Shown: positions 9,647-18,976 of the stretch, piece by piece
How positions within the stretch are numbered: the stretch's first letter is position 1
Layout of the letters: every line of letters starts with the position of its first letter
DNA from: an uncultured Erythrobacter sp.
Lineage (GTDB): Bacteria > Pseudomonadota > Alphaproteobacteria > Sphingomonadales > Sphingomonadaceae
Reading direction: 5' to 3'
Length of the DNA stretch: 64,000 nt
Assembly: GCA_947500645.1 (NCBI GenBank)
Contig: CANMSD010000001.1
Location: 1-64,000, forward strand
Program-made: the position numbers and the translations under genes
The notes under the pieces: model-generated
The model's database searches: none
Seen by the model: the letters and a program-made list of their open reading frames with translations, nothing else
What the model was told of the DNA's origin: nothing

Positions 9647-10349
9647 ATCGCCAGGGAAGAATGCGGACCTTCCCGTTCGGCTAGCTTCGGCCATGGTGAT
9701 GGTTGGCATTGCCAGTGTCGTCTTGTGGCTTGGCGGATGGTTTTGGATCGCGTTCGTGGCGCTGGTGGCAGGTCTCGTCCTGTGGGAGTGGAACAAGCTG
9801 GTTAAGGCTTTTGCGGTGTCGCCAGTTGTCGAGGTCATCTGGCTGTTTTTCGGCGCGATCTATGTCGGTGGAGCGGCGCTCGCCATGGTGGAAGTGCGTC
9901 AGAGCTACGTCCCGTTTTTCGTGTTGGCCGGGTTTGTCCTGCCGATCATCGCGGTCGATGTAGGAGCCTATTTTGCGGGTCGGGCCATCGGTGGTCCCAA
10001 GATCGCTCCCATGATCAGCCCGTCCAAAACATGGGCGGGTCTGGGCGGAGGCGCGATCGCGGCAAGCCTGGTGGCAATTGGCGTACAATATTTCTTTCCC
10101 GAGGCGGATCATTTTGGCCCGGTAGGTGCCGAGGGCTTCGGCGTAAAAAGTGTTATCGTTCCAATCATCGCAGGCATTTTGATTGCAGTAATCGCGCAGT
10201 CTGGTGACTTCTTCGAAAGCTGGATGAAGCGGCGTGCTGGCGTGAAGGACTCTGGCAAACTCATTCCGGGGCACGGCGGAGCATTCGACCGCGTCGACGG
10301 TTTCCTTGCCGTCTTCTTCGTGCTCTTTTTAACGCGTACATTGCTCTAG
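9633..10349 (+). CDS. cdsA: phosphatidate cytidylyltransferase
   Basis: A polytopic enzyme of about 238 residues that makes CDP-diacylglycerol, the substrate of pssA and pgsA in this window. The C-terminal signature is complete: [20 protein letters not shown] followed by [11 protein letters not shown], and an SPSKTWAG segment lies near residue 130. The likely start is TTG 9633, which overlaps uppS by 14 bp; the frame is open further upstream inside uppS but that extension is out-of-frame shadow sequence. It is slightly shorter than the E. coli enzyme (285). Confidence 0.93.
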   Translation: MADGESPGKNADLPVRLASAMVMVGIASVVLWLGGWFWIAFVALVAGLVLWEWNKLVKAFAVSPVVEVIWLFFGAIYVGGAALAMVEVRQSYVPFFVLAGFVLPIIAVDVGAYFAGRAIGGPKIAPMISPSKTWAGLGGGAIAASLVAIGVQYFFPEADHFGPVGAEGFGVKSVIVPIIAGILIAVIAQSGDFFESWMKRRAGVKDSGKLIPGHGGAFDRVDGFLAVFFVLFLTRTLL

Positions 10350-10380
10350 TCGCTGCGTATCTATGTATGATGGTCACCGC

Positions 10381-11544
10381 ATGACACGTTCGATTTCAAT
10401 TCTTGGAGCAACCGGCTCGGTAGGGGCCTCGACGCTCGATCTAATTCGTCGCAACCGCGGCGACTGGCAGGTCGAGGCGCTCACTGCGAATTGCTCCGTG
10501 CAGGAATTGGCAAAGCTGGCGCGCGAGTTTGGCGCGAAGCTGGCTGTCGTTGGTGATGAGAGTTGCCTACCCGATTTGCGCGAGGCGCTAAGCGGAAGCG
10601 GGGTTGAGACGGCGGGCGGCGCGCAGGCGCTATGCGATGCGGCGGCGCGCGGCGTCGATCTCACTGTCGCAGCGATTGTCGGTTGCGCGGGGCTGGCCCC
10701 GGTTATGGCCGCGATCGAACGGGGCGGGGTAGTCGCGCTAGCCAACAAGGAAGCGCTGGTTTCCGCCGGCGACGTCATGACTGCCGCCGTTGCCAAACAC
10801 GGCGCGACACTGCTGCCGGTCGATTCCGAACACAACGCGATCTTTCAGTGCCTTGCGGGCAATGATCTGGCCGATGTCGCGCGCATCACGCTGACCGCTA
10901 GTGGCGGCCCGTTCCGTGAGTGGTCGCAGGCGCAGTTGGATGCTGCGACGCCCGAACAGGCGGTTGCACATCCCAATTGGGACATGGGTGCGAAGATCAG
11001 CGTCGATTCCGCGACCATGATGAACAAGGGCCTCGAATTTATCGAGGCGCATCACCTCTTTCCGGTTGGGCTAGACCGCCTTGGGATAGTCGTGCACCCG
11101 CAAAGCGTCATTCACTCGATGGTCGAGTATAAGGATTGCTCAACGCTCGCACAGCTCGGTCCGTCCGATATGCGTGTGCCGATTGCATCGTGCCTCGCCC
11201 ATCCGGCGCGTATGGAAACGCCGATGGAACCGCTTGATTTGCCTGCGATTAGCGAGCTGACCTTCTTCAATCCTGACGAGACCCGCTTTCCGGCGACGCG
11301 GCTGGCGCGCGAGGCGATTGAGGCAGGCGGAGGCGGTCCGGCCACCCTAAACGCCGCAAACGAAGTGGCAGTCGCCGCCTTTCTCGCCGGTCAGATAGGG
11401 TTCACACGGATCGCGGTAGTGGTGGAAGATGTCTTAAATCGCTATAGCACGGCCGTACCGCGCACCCTCGACGATGTTTTGTCCGTCGATGGCGAAGCGC
11501 GGGCGCATGCTACGCAGCTTCTGGAGAGCTCCACCCTTGTTTGA
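10381..11544 (+). CDS. dxr: 1-deoxy-D-xylulose 5-phosphate reductoisomerase
   Basis: A 387-residue NADPH enzyme of the MEP isoprenoid pathway, supplying IPP that feeds uppS. The N-terminal ILGATGSVGASTLDL is the nucleotide fold, ANKEALVSAGD and PVDSEHNAIFQ are the metal and substrate blocks, and KISVDSATMMNKGLE is the characteristic central segment. ATG 10381 is taken as start; an in-frame ATG at 10363 would add MYDGHR. The stop overlaps the presumed rseP start. Confidence 0.97.
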   Translation: MTRSISILGATGSVGASTLDLIRRNRGDWQVEALTANCSVQELAKLAREFGAKLAVVGDESCLPDLREALSGSGVETAGGAQALCDAAARGVDLTVAAIVGCAGLAPVMAAIERGGVVALANKEALVSAGDVMTAAVAKHGATLLPVDSEHNAIFQCLAGNDLADVARITLTASGGPFREWSQAQLDAATPEQAVAHPNWDMGAKISVDSATMMNKGLEFIEAHHLFPVGLDRLGIVVHPQSVIHSMVEYKDCSTLAQLGPSDMRVPIASCLAHPARMETPMEPLDLPAISELTFFNPDETRFPATRLAREAIEAGGGGPATLNAANEVAVAAFLAGQIGFTRIAVVVEDVLNRYSTAVPRTLDDVLSVDGEARAHATQLLESSTLV

Positions 11545-12676
11545 ATCACCACCGTTCTGGATGTACGCCGTCGGCTTCCTGCTTTTGCTGGGGCCTTTGG
11601 TGACCGTACATGAGCTTGGTCACTACCTCGTCGGGCGCTGGTTTGGCGTAAAGGCAGAGGCGTTTTCAGTGGGTTTAGGCAAGGAGCTTTGGGGCAGGAC
11701 GGACAAGCATGGGACGCGCTGGAAACTCTCCGCGCTCCCGCTGGGTGGTTATGTCCAGTTCAAGGGCGATATGGACCCGGCGAGCGTGCCCAATCAGGCT
11801 GCGATTTCTGCAGCCGATCCCGCAGCTCAGGACGGTAGCTTCCATCACGCAGCCTTATGGAAACGCGCGCTGATCGTCGCCGCAGGACCGGTGACGAACC
11901 TGGTGGTGGCAATCGCAATTTTTGCGGCATTTTTCACGATCTTCGGCCAGCCGACGCTCGAAAGCGAAGTGGACTCGCGGGAAATAGGGCAGTTTTCCGA
12001 GGAATCGGCGGCGCGCGATGCAGGTTTGCAAGTGGGCGATACGATTGTCGAAATCGACGGTGAGCCGATCGCTGACTTCGACGATATTCGCAAAATGGTC
12101 GCGCTCTACCCCAACAAGTCGATCGTCATCGAGGTCGACCGTGATGGTACCGAGCTTGAAATTCCCGTGATCATCGCAAGTGTCGAACAGACGGACGCAT
12201 TTGGAAATGCTGGCACGGTCGGCCTTATCGGGGTCGCGCCGGTCAGCGCAGAATACGTCTTCAGAGACGTGGGCGTTCTGGAGTCGATCCCTCTTGCCGC
12301 CGAACAATGCTGGGAAATCACCAAGATGATGGTGACCGGCATCAAGCAGATCATCGTCGGCGATCGCTCGATCAAGGAATTGGGCGGCCCGATCAAGATC
12401 GCAAAGTATTCTGGTGAGCAGCTCAGCCTCGGTCTTGTCGCCTTTGTCAACTTCGTGGCGTTGATCTCGCTTAATTTGGCATTCATCAACTTCTTGCCAA
12501 TCCCCGCACTCGATGGTGGGCATCTGGCCTTTTACGCCGCAGAAGCGGTTCGTAAGAAGCCGGTGGGTCCACGCGCGACCGAATACGCCTATCGAACCGG
12601 TATAGCTTTTGTGCTGGTTTTCATGGTGGTCGTGACATTCAACGACCTTGTCTCTCTGCCCTGGTTTGGCAGTTAG
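11537..12676 (+). CDS. rseP: RIP metalloprotease RseP (site-2 protease)
   Basis: A 379-residue intramembrane zinc protease, in other bacteria responsible for site-2 cleavage of anti-sigma factors. HELGH at residues 25-29 provides zinc ligands and the catalytic Glu. A PDZ region (about 130-215) includes GLQVGDTIVEIDGEP, and NFLPIPALDGGH near the C terminus supplies the third ligand in a membrane segment. Start is read as TTG 11537, 16 nt after CTGGAGAG; ATG 11561 or 11507 are alternatives. It lies in the usual dxr-rseP-bamA order. Confidence 0.95.
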   Translation: MFESPPFWMYAVGFLLLLGPLVTVHELGHYLVGRWFGVKAEAFSVGLGKELWGRTDKHGTRWKLSALPLGGYVQFKGDMDPASVPNQAAISAADPAAQDGSFHHAALWKRALIVAAGPVTNLVVAIAIFAAFFTIFGQPTLESEVDSREIGQFSEESAARDAGLQVGDTIVEIDGEPIADFDDIRKMVALYPNKSIVIEVDRDGTELEIPVIIASVEQTDAFGNAGTVGLIGVAPVSAEYVFRDVGVLESIPLAAEQCWEITKMMVTGIKQIIVGDRSIKELGGPIKIAKYSGEQLSLGLVAFVNFVALISLNLAFINFLPIPALDGGHLAFYAAEAVRKKPVGPRATEYAYRTGIAFVLVFMVVVTFNDLVSLPWFGS

Positions 12677-12839
12677 CCGGGGAAAGGGAACCGGTGAACG
12701 GCGATTGGCGGGTCTGCCCGCTTGATTGCTCTGGCAGCATCGGGCACAGGCGAGGGACTGTGCTGTAACAGCCTTATGAATCACGCCCCGGGGCAGGCGT
12801 GCGTGATTGAACGACGGGTTAGACGGGAACACTTACTTC

Positions 12840-15500
12840 ATGAATCGATGCAGCGAGACACACGCCGTGTCTGTTAAGTCAGCCGGGCGGCTCGCCATTG
12901 CACTGATGTGCGGAACAGCGCTCGCGGGTCTACCGCAGGTGGCACTGGCACAAGAGCAAGGCGAAGCGAATGAAACGGCTGGCGCGCAGGAAGCGCAGCC
13001 GACCGAGCAGCCTGAGGCTACTCCCACGCCCACGCCCGCGCCCGCTGTGCAAACGATCAATTCGATCAGCGTGGTCGGTGCCGAGCGTCTCGAACCGACG
13101 ACGATCCTTAGCTACATCCGACTGCGGGTCGGCCAGCCGTACACCACTGTCGCTGCCGACGAAGCGCTAAAGGATCTTGGCGCTACGGAGCTGTTTTCGA
13201 ATTTCTCGATCCGCAACGACAACGGAAACGTCGTCATCAACGTCACCGAGAACCCGGTGATCAACCGTATCGTGCTTGAGGGCAATGAGCGCCTCAAGGC
13301 GGACAAGATTCTGCCCGAGATCAAGCTCTCGCCCCGCCAGATATTCACGCGCTCCAAGGTGCGTGCCGACGTCGCCCGTATCATTGAGCTCTATAAGCGG
13401 CAGGGCCGCTTTGCTGCGGTTGTCGAGCCGAAGATGGTGACGTTGCCGCAAAACCGCGTCGATATCGTATTCGAGATCAGCGAAGGGCCGAAGTCCAAGG
13501 TCCGCCAGATCAACATCATCGGCAACGAAGAGTTTTCCGATGGTGAGCTGCGCAGCGAGATGGTGACGAAGCAAGCGCGCCTCACTCGCTTCTTCAGCTC
13601 CAACACCAGCTATGACCCGGATCGTCTGGCGTTTGACCAGCAGAAGCTGCGCCAGTTCTATCTAACTGAAGGGTATGCCGATTTCCGCGTCGTCTCTGCC
13701 GTGGCCGAGCTGACGCCGGACAAGGAAGACTTCATCATCACATACGTGGTGGAAGAGGGCGAGCGCTACAAGTTCGGTGATGTCGACGTTGAAAGCCAGT
13801 TGCGCGACTTCGATGGCGATTCGATTGCTGCACGTCTGCCGATGCAGACCGGCGACTGGTACGACGCGAAGGCCGTCGAAGACACTGTCGAGCAATTGTC
13901 CGACCTTGCCGGCTCTTTCGGCTACGCCTTTGCCGATGTTCAACCGCAATTCCGGCGCGACAAAGACACTCTGACGATGAACGTCAATTTCGTCTTGCGC
14001 CAGGCGCCGCGCGTCTATGTCGAGCGGGTCGATGTGAACGGCAACACGCTGACGCAGGACAAGGTTATCCGCCGGGAGTTCCGGATCAGCGAAGGCGATG
14101 CGTTCAGCTCGCTAGGGGTCCAGCGTACAACGGCGCGGATCAACTCGCTTGGATATTTCCAGGAGAATTTCGAGGTCAATCAGGTCGAAGGCAGCCAGCC
14201 TGACCGGATCGTGCTCGAGGCCAACGTTCAGGAGCAGCCAACCGGCGAACTGCAATTCTCTGCCGGTTTCTCCTCGATCGAGAGCTTCATTTTGTCTGGC
14301 TCTATCCGCCAACGGAACTTCCGTGGGCGGGGGCAGACTGTTGGTCTCAGTCTCAACTATTCGCGCTTCTCGCGTTCGGCGCAGCTGAGCTTCTCCGACC
14401 CTTATGTGTTCGACCGGAACATCTCGGCCGGGGTCGACGTCTATCGGCGCGATTTCAACAGCTTCAATTTTCAGGGCAACGACCGCAATCGTACCTTCGA
14501 ACAGGCCACAACCGGCTTTTCGATCCGTGGCGGCGTGCCGTTGACGGAATTCACGTCGCTCGTGGCGAGTTACACGCTCAACTACGACGATATCGACCTT
14601 GATCGCGATATCTTCTTTTCCGATCTGGATGGCGACGGGATCGCGACGTGCGATCCGCTGCGTGCGGGTAGGTTCTTGTGCGACGCCCTGGGTGAGCGAT
14701 TGAGCTCAATCTTTGGCGTGAGCATGAACTACAACTCGCTCAATTCCAGAATTCGTCCCTCGAGCGGTGCAACCGCCAATATCTCGGGTGAGTTTGCAGG
14801 GCTCGGCGGCGATGTGAAGTATCTTCGCCTCCGTACATCAGCCACTCAATACTTCTCAATTGGTGGCGGTTTTATCTTTTCGCTCTCTGGCGAAGGTGGG
14901 ACAATCCTTCCGCTTCAAGAACGTCCTGGTGAAGGGGTGGACGATGTGTTGCTCACAGACCGCTTCTTCCTTGGCGAGCCACAAATCCGTGGCTTTGACA
15001 TCCGCGGCGTGGGGCCGCGGGTCTTGCGCCGCCAGATTGATCCGGCAACCGGCGAACCGATACTTGATCGTGACCAAACGCAGGATGATGCGATTGGCGG
15101 GCGCAGCTACTATCTCGGCCGTGCCGAGCTTGAAATCCCTCTTGGGACGGGCGCGCGCGAGCTGGGCTTGCGTCCTTCGATTTTTGTCGATGTGGGTGCA
15201 TTGTTTGATATCACGCAGCCAGTGCTGAACAATGTTCCGGTGCTCTATCTCGACCCCGATGATCCCACTATGACCACTACGGATCGGGTGGCCCCCGACG
15301 GATCTATCAACCAAGTCGTTCAGGGTGGATTTACAGAAGTCTTCCTCGGCGATTCAGCTTCGCCGCGTGTAACCGTTGGCATTGGCGTCAATTGGAATTC
15401 ACCATTTGGCCCCTTCCGCATCGATCTGGCGCATGCACTGCGTTCGGTCGAAGGCGATGAAACCAAGACATTCTCATTTAACGTAGGAACTCAGTTCTAA
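12840..15500 (+). CDS. bamA: outer membrane protein assembly factor BamA
   Basis: An 886-residue Omp85 protein that folds beta-barrels into the outer membrane. A long N-terminal signal region ends near LPQVALAQ, followed by a Glu/Pro-rich linker with a TPTPTPAP run, five POTRA modules (about 65-425), and a C-terminal 16-strand barrel ending in GTQF. One predicted surface loop (about residues 590-620) has a DLDGDG calcium-type motif and two Cys 11 residues apart, unusual in BamA. The ATG at 12840 follows GACGGGAAC; an in-frame TTG at 12807 is less likely. Stop and skp start overlap as TAATG. Confidence 0.96.
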   Translation: MNRCSETHAVSVKSAGRLAIALMCGTALAGLPQVALAQEQGEANETAGAQEAQPTEQPEATPTPTPAPAVQTINSISVVGAERLEPTTILSYIRLRVGQPYTTVAADEALKDLGATELFSNFSIRNDNGNVVINVTENPVINRIVLEGNERLKADKILPEIKLSPRQIFTRSKVRADVARIIELYKRQGRFAAVVEPKMVTLPQNRVDIVFEISEGPKSKVRQINIIGNEEFSDGELRSEMVTKQARLTRFFSSNTSYDPDRLAFDQQKLRQFYLTEGYADFRVVSAVAELTPDKEDFIITYVVEEGERYKFGDVDVESQLRDFDGDSIAARLPMQTGDWYDAKAVEDTVEQLSDLAGSFGYAFADVQPQFRRDKDTLTMNVNFVLRQAPRVYVERVDVNGNTLTQDKVIRREFRISEGDAFSSLGVQRTTARINSLGYFQENFEVNQVEGSQPDRIVLEANVQEQPTGELQFSAGFSSIESFILSGSIRQRNFRGRGQTVGLSLNYSRFSRSAQLSFSDPYVFDRNISAGVDVYRRDFNSFNFQGNDRNRTFEQATTGFSIRGGVPLTEFTSLVASYTLNYDDIDLDRDIFFSDLDGDGIATCDPLRAGRFLCDALGERLSSIFGVSMNYNSLNSRIRPSSGATANISGEFAGLGGDVKYLRLRTSATQYFSIGGGFIFSLSGEGGTILPLQERPGEGVDDVLLTDRFFLGEPQIRGFDIRGVGPRVLRRQIDPATGEPILDRDQTQDDAIGGRSYYLGRAELEIPLGTGARELGLRPSIFVDVGALFDITQPVLNNVPVLYLDPDDPTMTTTDRVAPDGSINQVVQGGFTEVFLGDSASPRVTVGIGVNWNSPFGPFRIDLAHALRSVEGDETKTFSFNVGTQF

Positions 15501-16195
15501 TGAAACTTTTTGCCAAGTCGCTCGCTGCTGCGAGCCTCGCCCTTGCAACCACTATCGCTGTGCCTGCTACCGCTCAGGTGCAGGGCAATATTGCAACTGT
15601 TGACACGCCGCGCGTGATCATCGGTACGACCGCATTTCAAACCGCGTATCAGCAAATCTCTACGACCTACCAGTCGCAGATCGAGGCGCGTCGTGCCCGC
15701 AATCAAGAGCGGCAAACTTTGCTGCAACAGCTCGATACGAACAACGACCAGCAGCTTGACGAGGCTGAGCAAGCCGCTGCTGCGAATGCTACGCAGACCA
15801 CGCGCATTCAGGAGATCGATAGGGAAATTCAGGGCCTGACCGCGCAGATCGATGGCGCGCGTGTCTATGCCGTCGAGCAATTGTTGGCTCAGTATTCCGC
15901 AGCTCTGCAGGAAGTCGTTCAGGCGCAGTCGATCCAGATGCTCGTTTCACCGGACGCGATCATCTATACACCGCCTCAGGCCGATATCAGTCAGCAAGTT
16001 ACGACCGCGCTTAATGCAAAGGTTCCCTCTGTTCAGATTACCCCTGCACAGGGCTGGCAGCCAAACCGAAATTCGGTCGCGATCTTCCAGCAGATTCAGC
16101 AAGTGCTCCTGACAGCTCAGGCGATCCAGCAACAGCAGGCGGCTCAGCAGCAACAACAACAGCAGCCGGCAACGCAGGCTCCATCGGGCCGCTAA
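15500..16195 (+). CDS. skp: OmpH/Skp-family periplasmic chaperone with an EF-hand-like loop
   Basis: A 231-residue secreted protein: signal peptide to about residue 26 (PATAQ), then an N-terminal strand segment and long helical arms typical of Skp, which escorts outer membrane proteins to BamA. Residues 79-90 read [12 protein letters not shown], which places acidic or amide side chains at EF-hand positions 1, 3, 5, 9 and 12, inside a helical arm. The C terminus is a Gln-rich stretch (about 205-222). It is longer than E. coli Skp (161). Translationally coupled to bamA. Confidence 0.85.
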   Translation: MKLFAKSLAAASLALATTIAVPATAQVQGNIATVDTPRVIIGTTAFQTAYQQISTTYQSQIEARRARNQERQTLLQQLDTNNDQQLDEAEQAAAANATQTTRIQEIDREIQGLTAQIDGARVYAVEQLLAQYSAALQEVVQAQSIQMLVSPDAIIYTPPQADISQQVTTALNAKVPSVQITPAQGWQPNRNSVAIFQQIQQVLLTAQAIQQQQAAQQQQQQQPATQAPSGR

Positions 16196-16238
16196 GGCGC
16201 GCATCGGACCCAGTTTTAGCAACACGGAGGGGCAAGGC

Positions 16239-16727
16239 ATGAGTGAGGGCACGGAGAATCCGTCCAGCGCAGAGCAGATTGTGGACTATGACATCCACAA
16301 GATTCTCAAGGCCTTGCCGCACCGCTACCCGCTGCTTCTGGTCGATCGCGTAAAGTCGATTGATCTGGGTGAGCGCATTCACGCGGTCAAAGCGGTCAGC
16401 ATGAATGAGGAGTTTTTTCAGGGGCATTTCCCTGGCGCCCCTATCATGCCGGGTGTGCTCCAGATCGAAGCGCTCGCGCAGGCGGCTGCAATCCTTGGTA
16501 TTGAAACACTGGAACTTGCTGGCAGCGGCAAGTTGGTGATTTTCATGGGGATTGAAAACGCGAAGTTTCGAACTCCGGTCACGCCGGGTTGCCTGCTCGA
16601 TCTGAATGTCGAATTCGTTCAGAAGCGCAGCCGAGTCTATAAGTTCAAGGGCAAGGCAAGCGTCGAGGGCAAGGCCTCTTGCGAGGTCGAATTCACTGCA
16701 ATGATTGCCGACCCGCCGAGCAGTTGA
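16239..16727 (+). CDS. fabZ: 3-hydroxyacyl-ACP dehydratase FabZ
   Basis: A 162-residue hot-dog-fold dehydratase of fatty acid elongation. [13 protein letters not shown] and the active-site block [20 protein letters not shown], with its catalytic His and Glu, are intact. CGGAGGGG upstream supports ATG 16239. In most proteobacteria lpxD precedes fabZ and lpxA/lpxB follow; here skp precedes it by 43 bp and rpmE follows, so the lipid A genes are missing from the cluster. Confidence 0.96.
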   Translation: MSEGTENPSSAEQIVDYDIHKILKALPHRYPLLLVDRVKSIDLGERIHAVKAVSMNEEFFQGHFPGAPIMPGVLQIEALAQAAAILGIETLELAGSGKLVIFMGIENAKFRTPVTPGCLLDLNVEFVQKRSRVYKFKGKASVEGKASCEVEFTAMIADPPSS

Positions 16728-16833
16728 GCGCAAACAAAGCTTGCATTTTGACCCGTGGGCGCTAAATGCGCCGCTTCCCAATTCAACAGCGCAGCCGGTC
16801 GGTACCGGCGAAAGCTACGAAGGACACAATGCC

Positions 16834-17058
16834 ATGAAGGCTGATACACACCCCGAATACCACATGATTACGGTCAAGATGACCGATGGCACCGAGTTTC
16901 AGACGCGCTCCACCTGGGGCAGCGAAGGCGACACCCTGTCGCTCGATATCGATCCGACCAGCCACCCGGCATGGACCGGCGGCAAGCAGCAGCTTCAGGA
17001 AGGTGGCCGTGTGGCTGCGTTCAACAAGCGCTTTGGCGGGCTTTCGCTCAAGAAGTAA
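16834..17058 (+). CDS. rpmE: 50S ribosomal protein L31 (zinc-free form)
   Basis: A 74-residue L31 of the large subunit starting at ATG 16834 behind GAAGGA. The family core ([31 protein letters not shown]) is clear. It contains no Cys at all, so it is the C-minus form that does not bind zinc and usually substitutes under zinc limitation or is the only copy. A strong hairpin plus T-run follows at 17099. Confidence 0.93.
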   Translation: MKADTHPEYHMITVKMTDGTEFQTRSTWGSEGDTLSLDIDPTSHPAWTGGKQQLQEGGRVAAFNKRFGGLSLKK

Positions 17059-17098
17059 GCTGCTCAGCAGTTTTGCGATGGCAACATCGCACGATGAA

Positions 17099-17123
17099 GG
17101 CGGTCCTGCTGGGCCGCCTTTTT
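17099..17123 (+). terminator. rho-independent terminator after rpmE
   Basis: GGCGGTCC at 17099-17106 pairs with GGGCCGCC at 17111-17118 (one T-G wobble) over a TGCT loop, followed directly by TTTTT. It ends the bamA-skp-fabZ-rpmE transcript just before the convergent MOSC gene. Confidence 0.8.
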
Positions 17124-17127
17124 CGTA

Positions 17128-17679
17128 TCAGACACGCTCTAGGGGAATGTGCGGTCCGTCTGCCGGGATCGCGGTGATCGGGTCGCCTGTCGAGATGCGG
17201 CCGCCTTTGCGCGCAATTGTCATGATGCCGGTCTTGCGGACGATGCCTTCGTCAGTCTTGATCGCGACCTGCTTCAGCAGTCCAGGCATAAACGCCTCGA
17301 TCTGAGCGCACGGATTTCTTAGACCCGTCACTTCCAACACAGCTTCCCGTCCGATCTTAAGCCGCGTTCCGCGGCCCAAGGCGAGTAGATCAATACCGCG
17401 CGTGGTAATGTTCTCGCCCAAATCACCGGATGCCAGATCGAAGCCTTTGTCGGCCATCTCATCGAAGAGTTCAGAGTGGATCAGGTGGACTTGCCGCAAG
17501 TTGGGTTGCTCAAGATCGGCTCTAACTCGCGAAAGGTGCTGCACTTTTTCACCAGCATGCGCATCGCCTTTCACACCCAGACCGGCAACAATTTCGATTT
17601 CGCCACAAGGCTGTTTGGAAAAACTGTGCTCAGCGTCGCGGCAAACGGATATAACCTGCGGCGCGTCGCTCACGCGCAC
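17128..17679 (-). CDS. MOSC domain protein
   Basis: A 183-residue protein consisting of one MOSC (MOCO sulfurase C-terminal) domain. The VKGDAHAGEKVQH start of the domain, the SGDLGENITTRG segment and the conserved Cys in GLRNPCAQIE are present. Stand-alone MOSC proteins (YiiM, YuaD types) are thought to bind molybdenum cofactor or handle sulfur and N-hydroxylated substrates; the substrate here is unknown. It overlaps the end of the DksA-like gene by 10 bp and is probably third in the oxygenase-DksA-MOSC transcript. Confidence 0.88.
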   Translation of the reverse strand: MRVSDAPQVISVCRDAEHSFSKQPCGEIEIVAGLGVKGDAHAGEKVQHLSRVRADLEQPNLRQVHLIHSELFDEMADKGFDLASGDLGENITTRGIDLLALGRGTRLKIGREAVLEVTGLRNPCAQIEAFMPGLLKQVAIKTDEGIVRKTGIMTIARKGGRISTGDPITAIPADGPHIPLERV

Positions 17680-17984
17680 TTGATACAGCGTGTCGCGATT
17701 GGCCGTGCCTCGAGGCGCTCCTTGCGGATATCATCGCCGCATTTTGCGCATGTGCCGTAAGTTCCATTTTCGATGCGCAGCAACGCTAGTCTGATCTGCT
17801 GGATCTCTGCACGGAGCACATCGTCGACACCTTCCAGCGCTTCGTCATCGGCAAGGTCGACCGCTTGCTCGCTCCAGTCGGCATCGAGAGGATGCCTCAG
17901 ATCGTCCTCGATGATCTCAGTGCGCTCCAGTAAGTCGTCGAGCCGCTTGCGCAGCTGATTCGCCATTTCCGAATAATCACTCAT
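17670..17984 (-). CDS. TraR/DksA-type C4 zinc finger protein
   Basis: A 104-residue DksA-superfamily protein. A helical N-terminal arm with an acidic tip (DDLRHPLDADW) precedes the zinc finger CAKC...CIKC at the end. Family members enter the RNA polymerase secondary channel and change transcription of rRNA and stress genes; this short version lacks the full DksA length (about 150) and is closer to YbiI/TraR-size proteins. ATG 17984 is preferred to a longer start at 18014. It follows the 2OG oxygenase gene by 2 nt. Confidence 0.87.
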   Translation of the reverse strand: MSDYSEMANQLRKRLDDLLERTEIIEDDLRHPLDADWSEQAVDLADDEALEGVDDVLRAEIQQIRLALLRIENGTYGTCAKCGDDIRKERLEARPIATRCIKCA

Positions 17985-17986
17985 CA

Positions 17987-18616
17987 CTATCCCCACGGTT
18001 TTTCGCGGTACCATTTCGTTATCACATATTTTGCGCCTTTGCGCACCTTCATACCATGGTGGAGGGTCGAGGGGTTGACGCTGCCATCAGGGCGACGGTT
18101 GTTCCAGCACACCAGTTTACCGACCTCGGGCTGGAAGGTCTTCTTTATCGCCTTGAAGCGGGTCGCTCCCCCCGCTTCGACGTCATTCAGATAGACCATG
18201 AAGGTCCAGCTGCGTTGTCCGGCAATGCTACAGAACTTCTCAAAGTCGACGCCGTCGGGCGAGAAATAGTCTGTGTGCGCCTTGAACTCCTGTCCGACAT
18301 CATAGCGCTGACCCTGCACCGGCTCGCCATGGGCCGGATCGATCCCGTTCAACTCCTGCAAGAGCGTTTCCAGCTGCTGCACAGCCGGTTCGCTGGGATC
18401 TAGATCGCAGGTCTCGCTGGTGCGGAAATAGGCATCGCCATTGTCGTCGGCTATAGTCGAAGGGCGTCGCCCCGCATCGATCAAGCCGACCAATTGCTGG
18501 CAGTGTTCCTGGGTCAGGAAATCGCGCAATTGGAACAACTCGACCTTGGGCGAGGGTAGCTTTTGCAAGCCTGCGCGCGCTTGCAATTTCTCTGCCGAAG
18601 ATTCGCCCGGTGCCAT
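17987..18616 (-). CDS. 2OG-Fe(II) oxygenase (prolyl 4-hydroxylase-like)
   Basis: A 209-residue double-stranded beta-helix dioxygenase. The iron ligands are visible as His and Asp in FKAHTDYFSP and the distal His in TLHHGMKVRKG, and the 2-oxoglutarate Lys lies in YVITKWYRE. The fold and motif spacing match bacterial prolyl-hydroxylase-like enzymes; the substrate is unknown. ATG 18616 is chosen; a TTG at 18652 would add 12 residues. It heads the minus-strand trio with the DksA-like and MOSC genes. Confidence 0.87.
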   Translation of the reverse strand: MAPGESSAEKLQARAGLQKLPSPKVELFQLRDFLTQEHCQQLVGLIDAGRRPSTIADDNGDAYFRTSETCDLDPSEPAVQQLETLLQELNGIDPAHGEPVQGQRYDVGQEFKAHTDYFSPDGVDFEKFCSIAGQRSWTFMVYLNDVEAGGATRFKAIKKTFQPEVGKLVCWNNRRPDGSVNPSTLHHGMKVRKGAKYVITKWYREKPWG

Positions 18617-18748
18617 ACCGCTGAACGATAAGCAGAAGAGACCGAGAGGCAAGTGCGAAAGAATCTTGCGTCATCTCGGTTTGTGCGCAGTTTTTGCTTC
18701 CCATTGCTATGTGTTTGTGCAACAGGCTCGCCCCGCTCGCAGCCAGCC

Positions 18749-18776
18749 TTGACCCGCTGGCCAGCAGGCGTAACAC
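18749..18776 (+). promoter_or_regulatory. probable tRNA-His promoter
   Basis: TTGACC at 18749 and TAACAC at 18771 are separated by 16 nt, about 55 nt before tRNA-His. The context TTGACCCGC followed by TAA-C-C-rich sequence closely resembles the element before the CAT-anticodon tRNA at 51201. Confidence 0.6.
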
Positions 18777-18830
18777 GCCCCCCTTGCGCAGCTAACGCAT
18801 TGACCATCTGGTGCGTTGGGGGAAGCATAT

Positions 18831-18908
18831 GGCGATCGTAGCTCAGTTGGTTAGAGCGCCGGTTTGTGGTACCGGAGGTCGGGGGTTCGAGACCCCTCGA
18901 TCGCCCCA
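18831..18908 (+). tRNA. tRNA-His (anticodon GTG)
   Basis: A complete cloverleaf with CCA encoded. The acceptor has the tRNA-His hallmark of an extra G(-1) pairing with C73: GGCGATCG pairs with CGATCGCC, then CCA. The D arm is AGCTCAGTTGGTTAGAGC, the anticodon stem CCGGT/ACCGG encloses TTGTGGT with GTG at 34-36, and GGGGGTTCGAGACCCC is the T arm. Confidence 0.97.
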
Positions 18909-18976
18909 TTTCTCCCCTTTCACCAGAGGTTCAATCGCGTGCTTTGCTGCGGCGCTATTTGGGGTTTGTGTGGCTG

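Noticed and set aside
18866-18976. N-terminal extension of the amino acid dehydrogenase
   Set aside because: It would begin inside tRNA-His; ATG 18977 gives the family-like N terminus.
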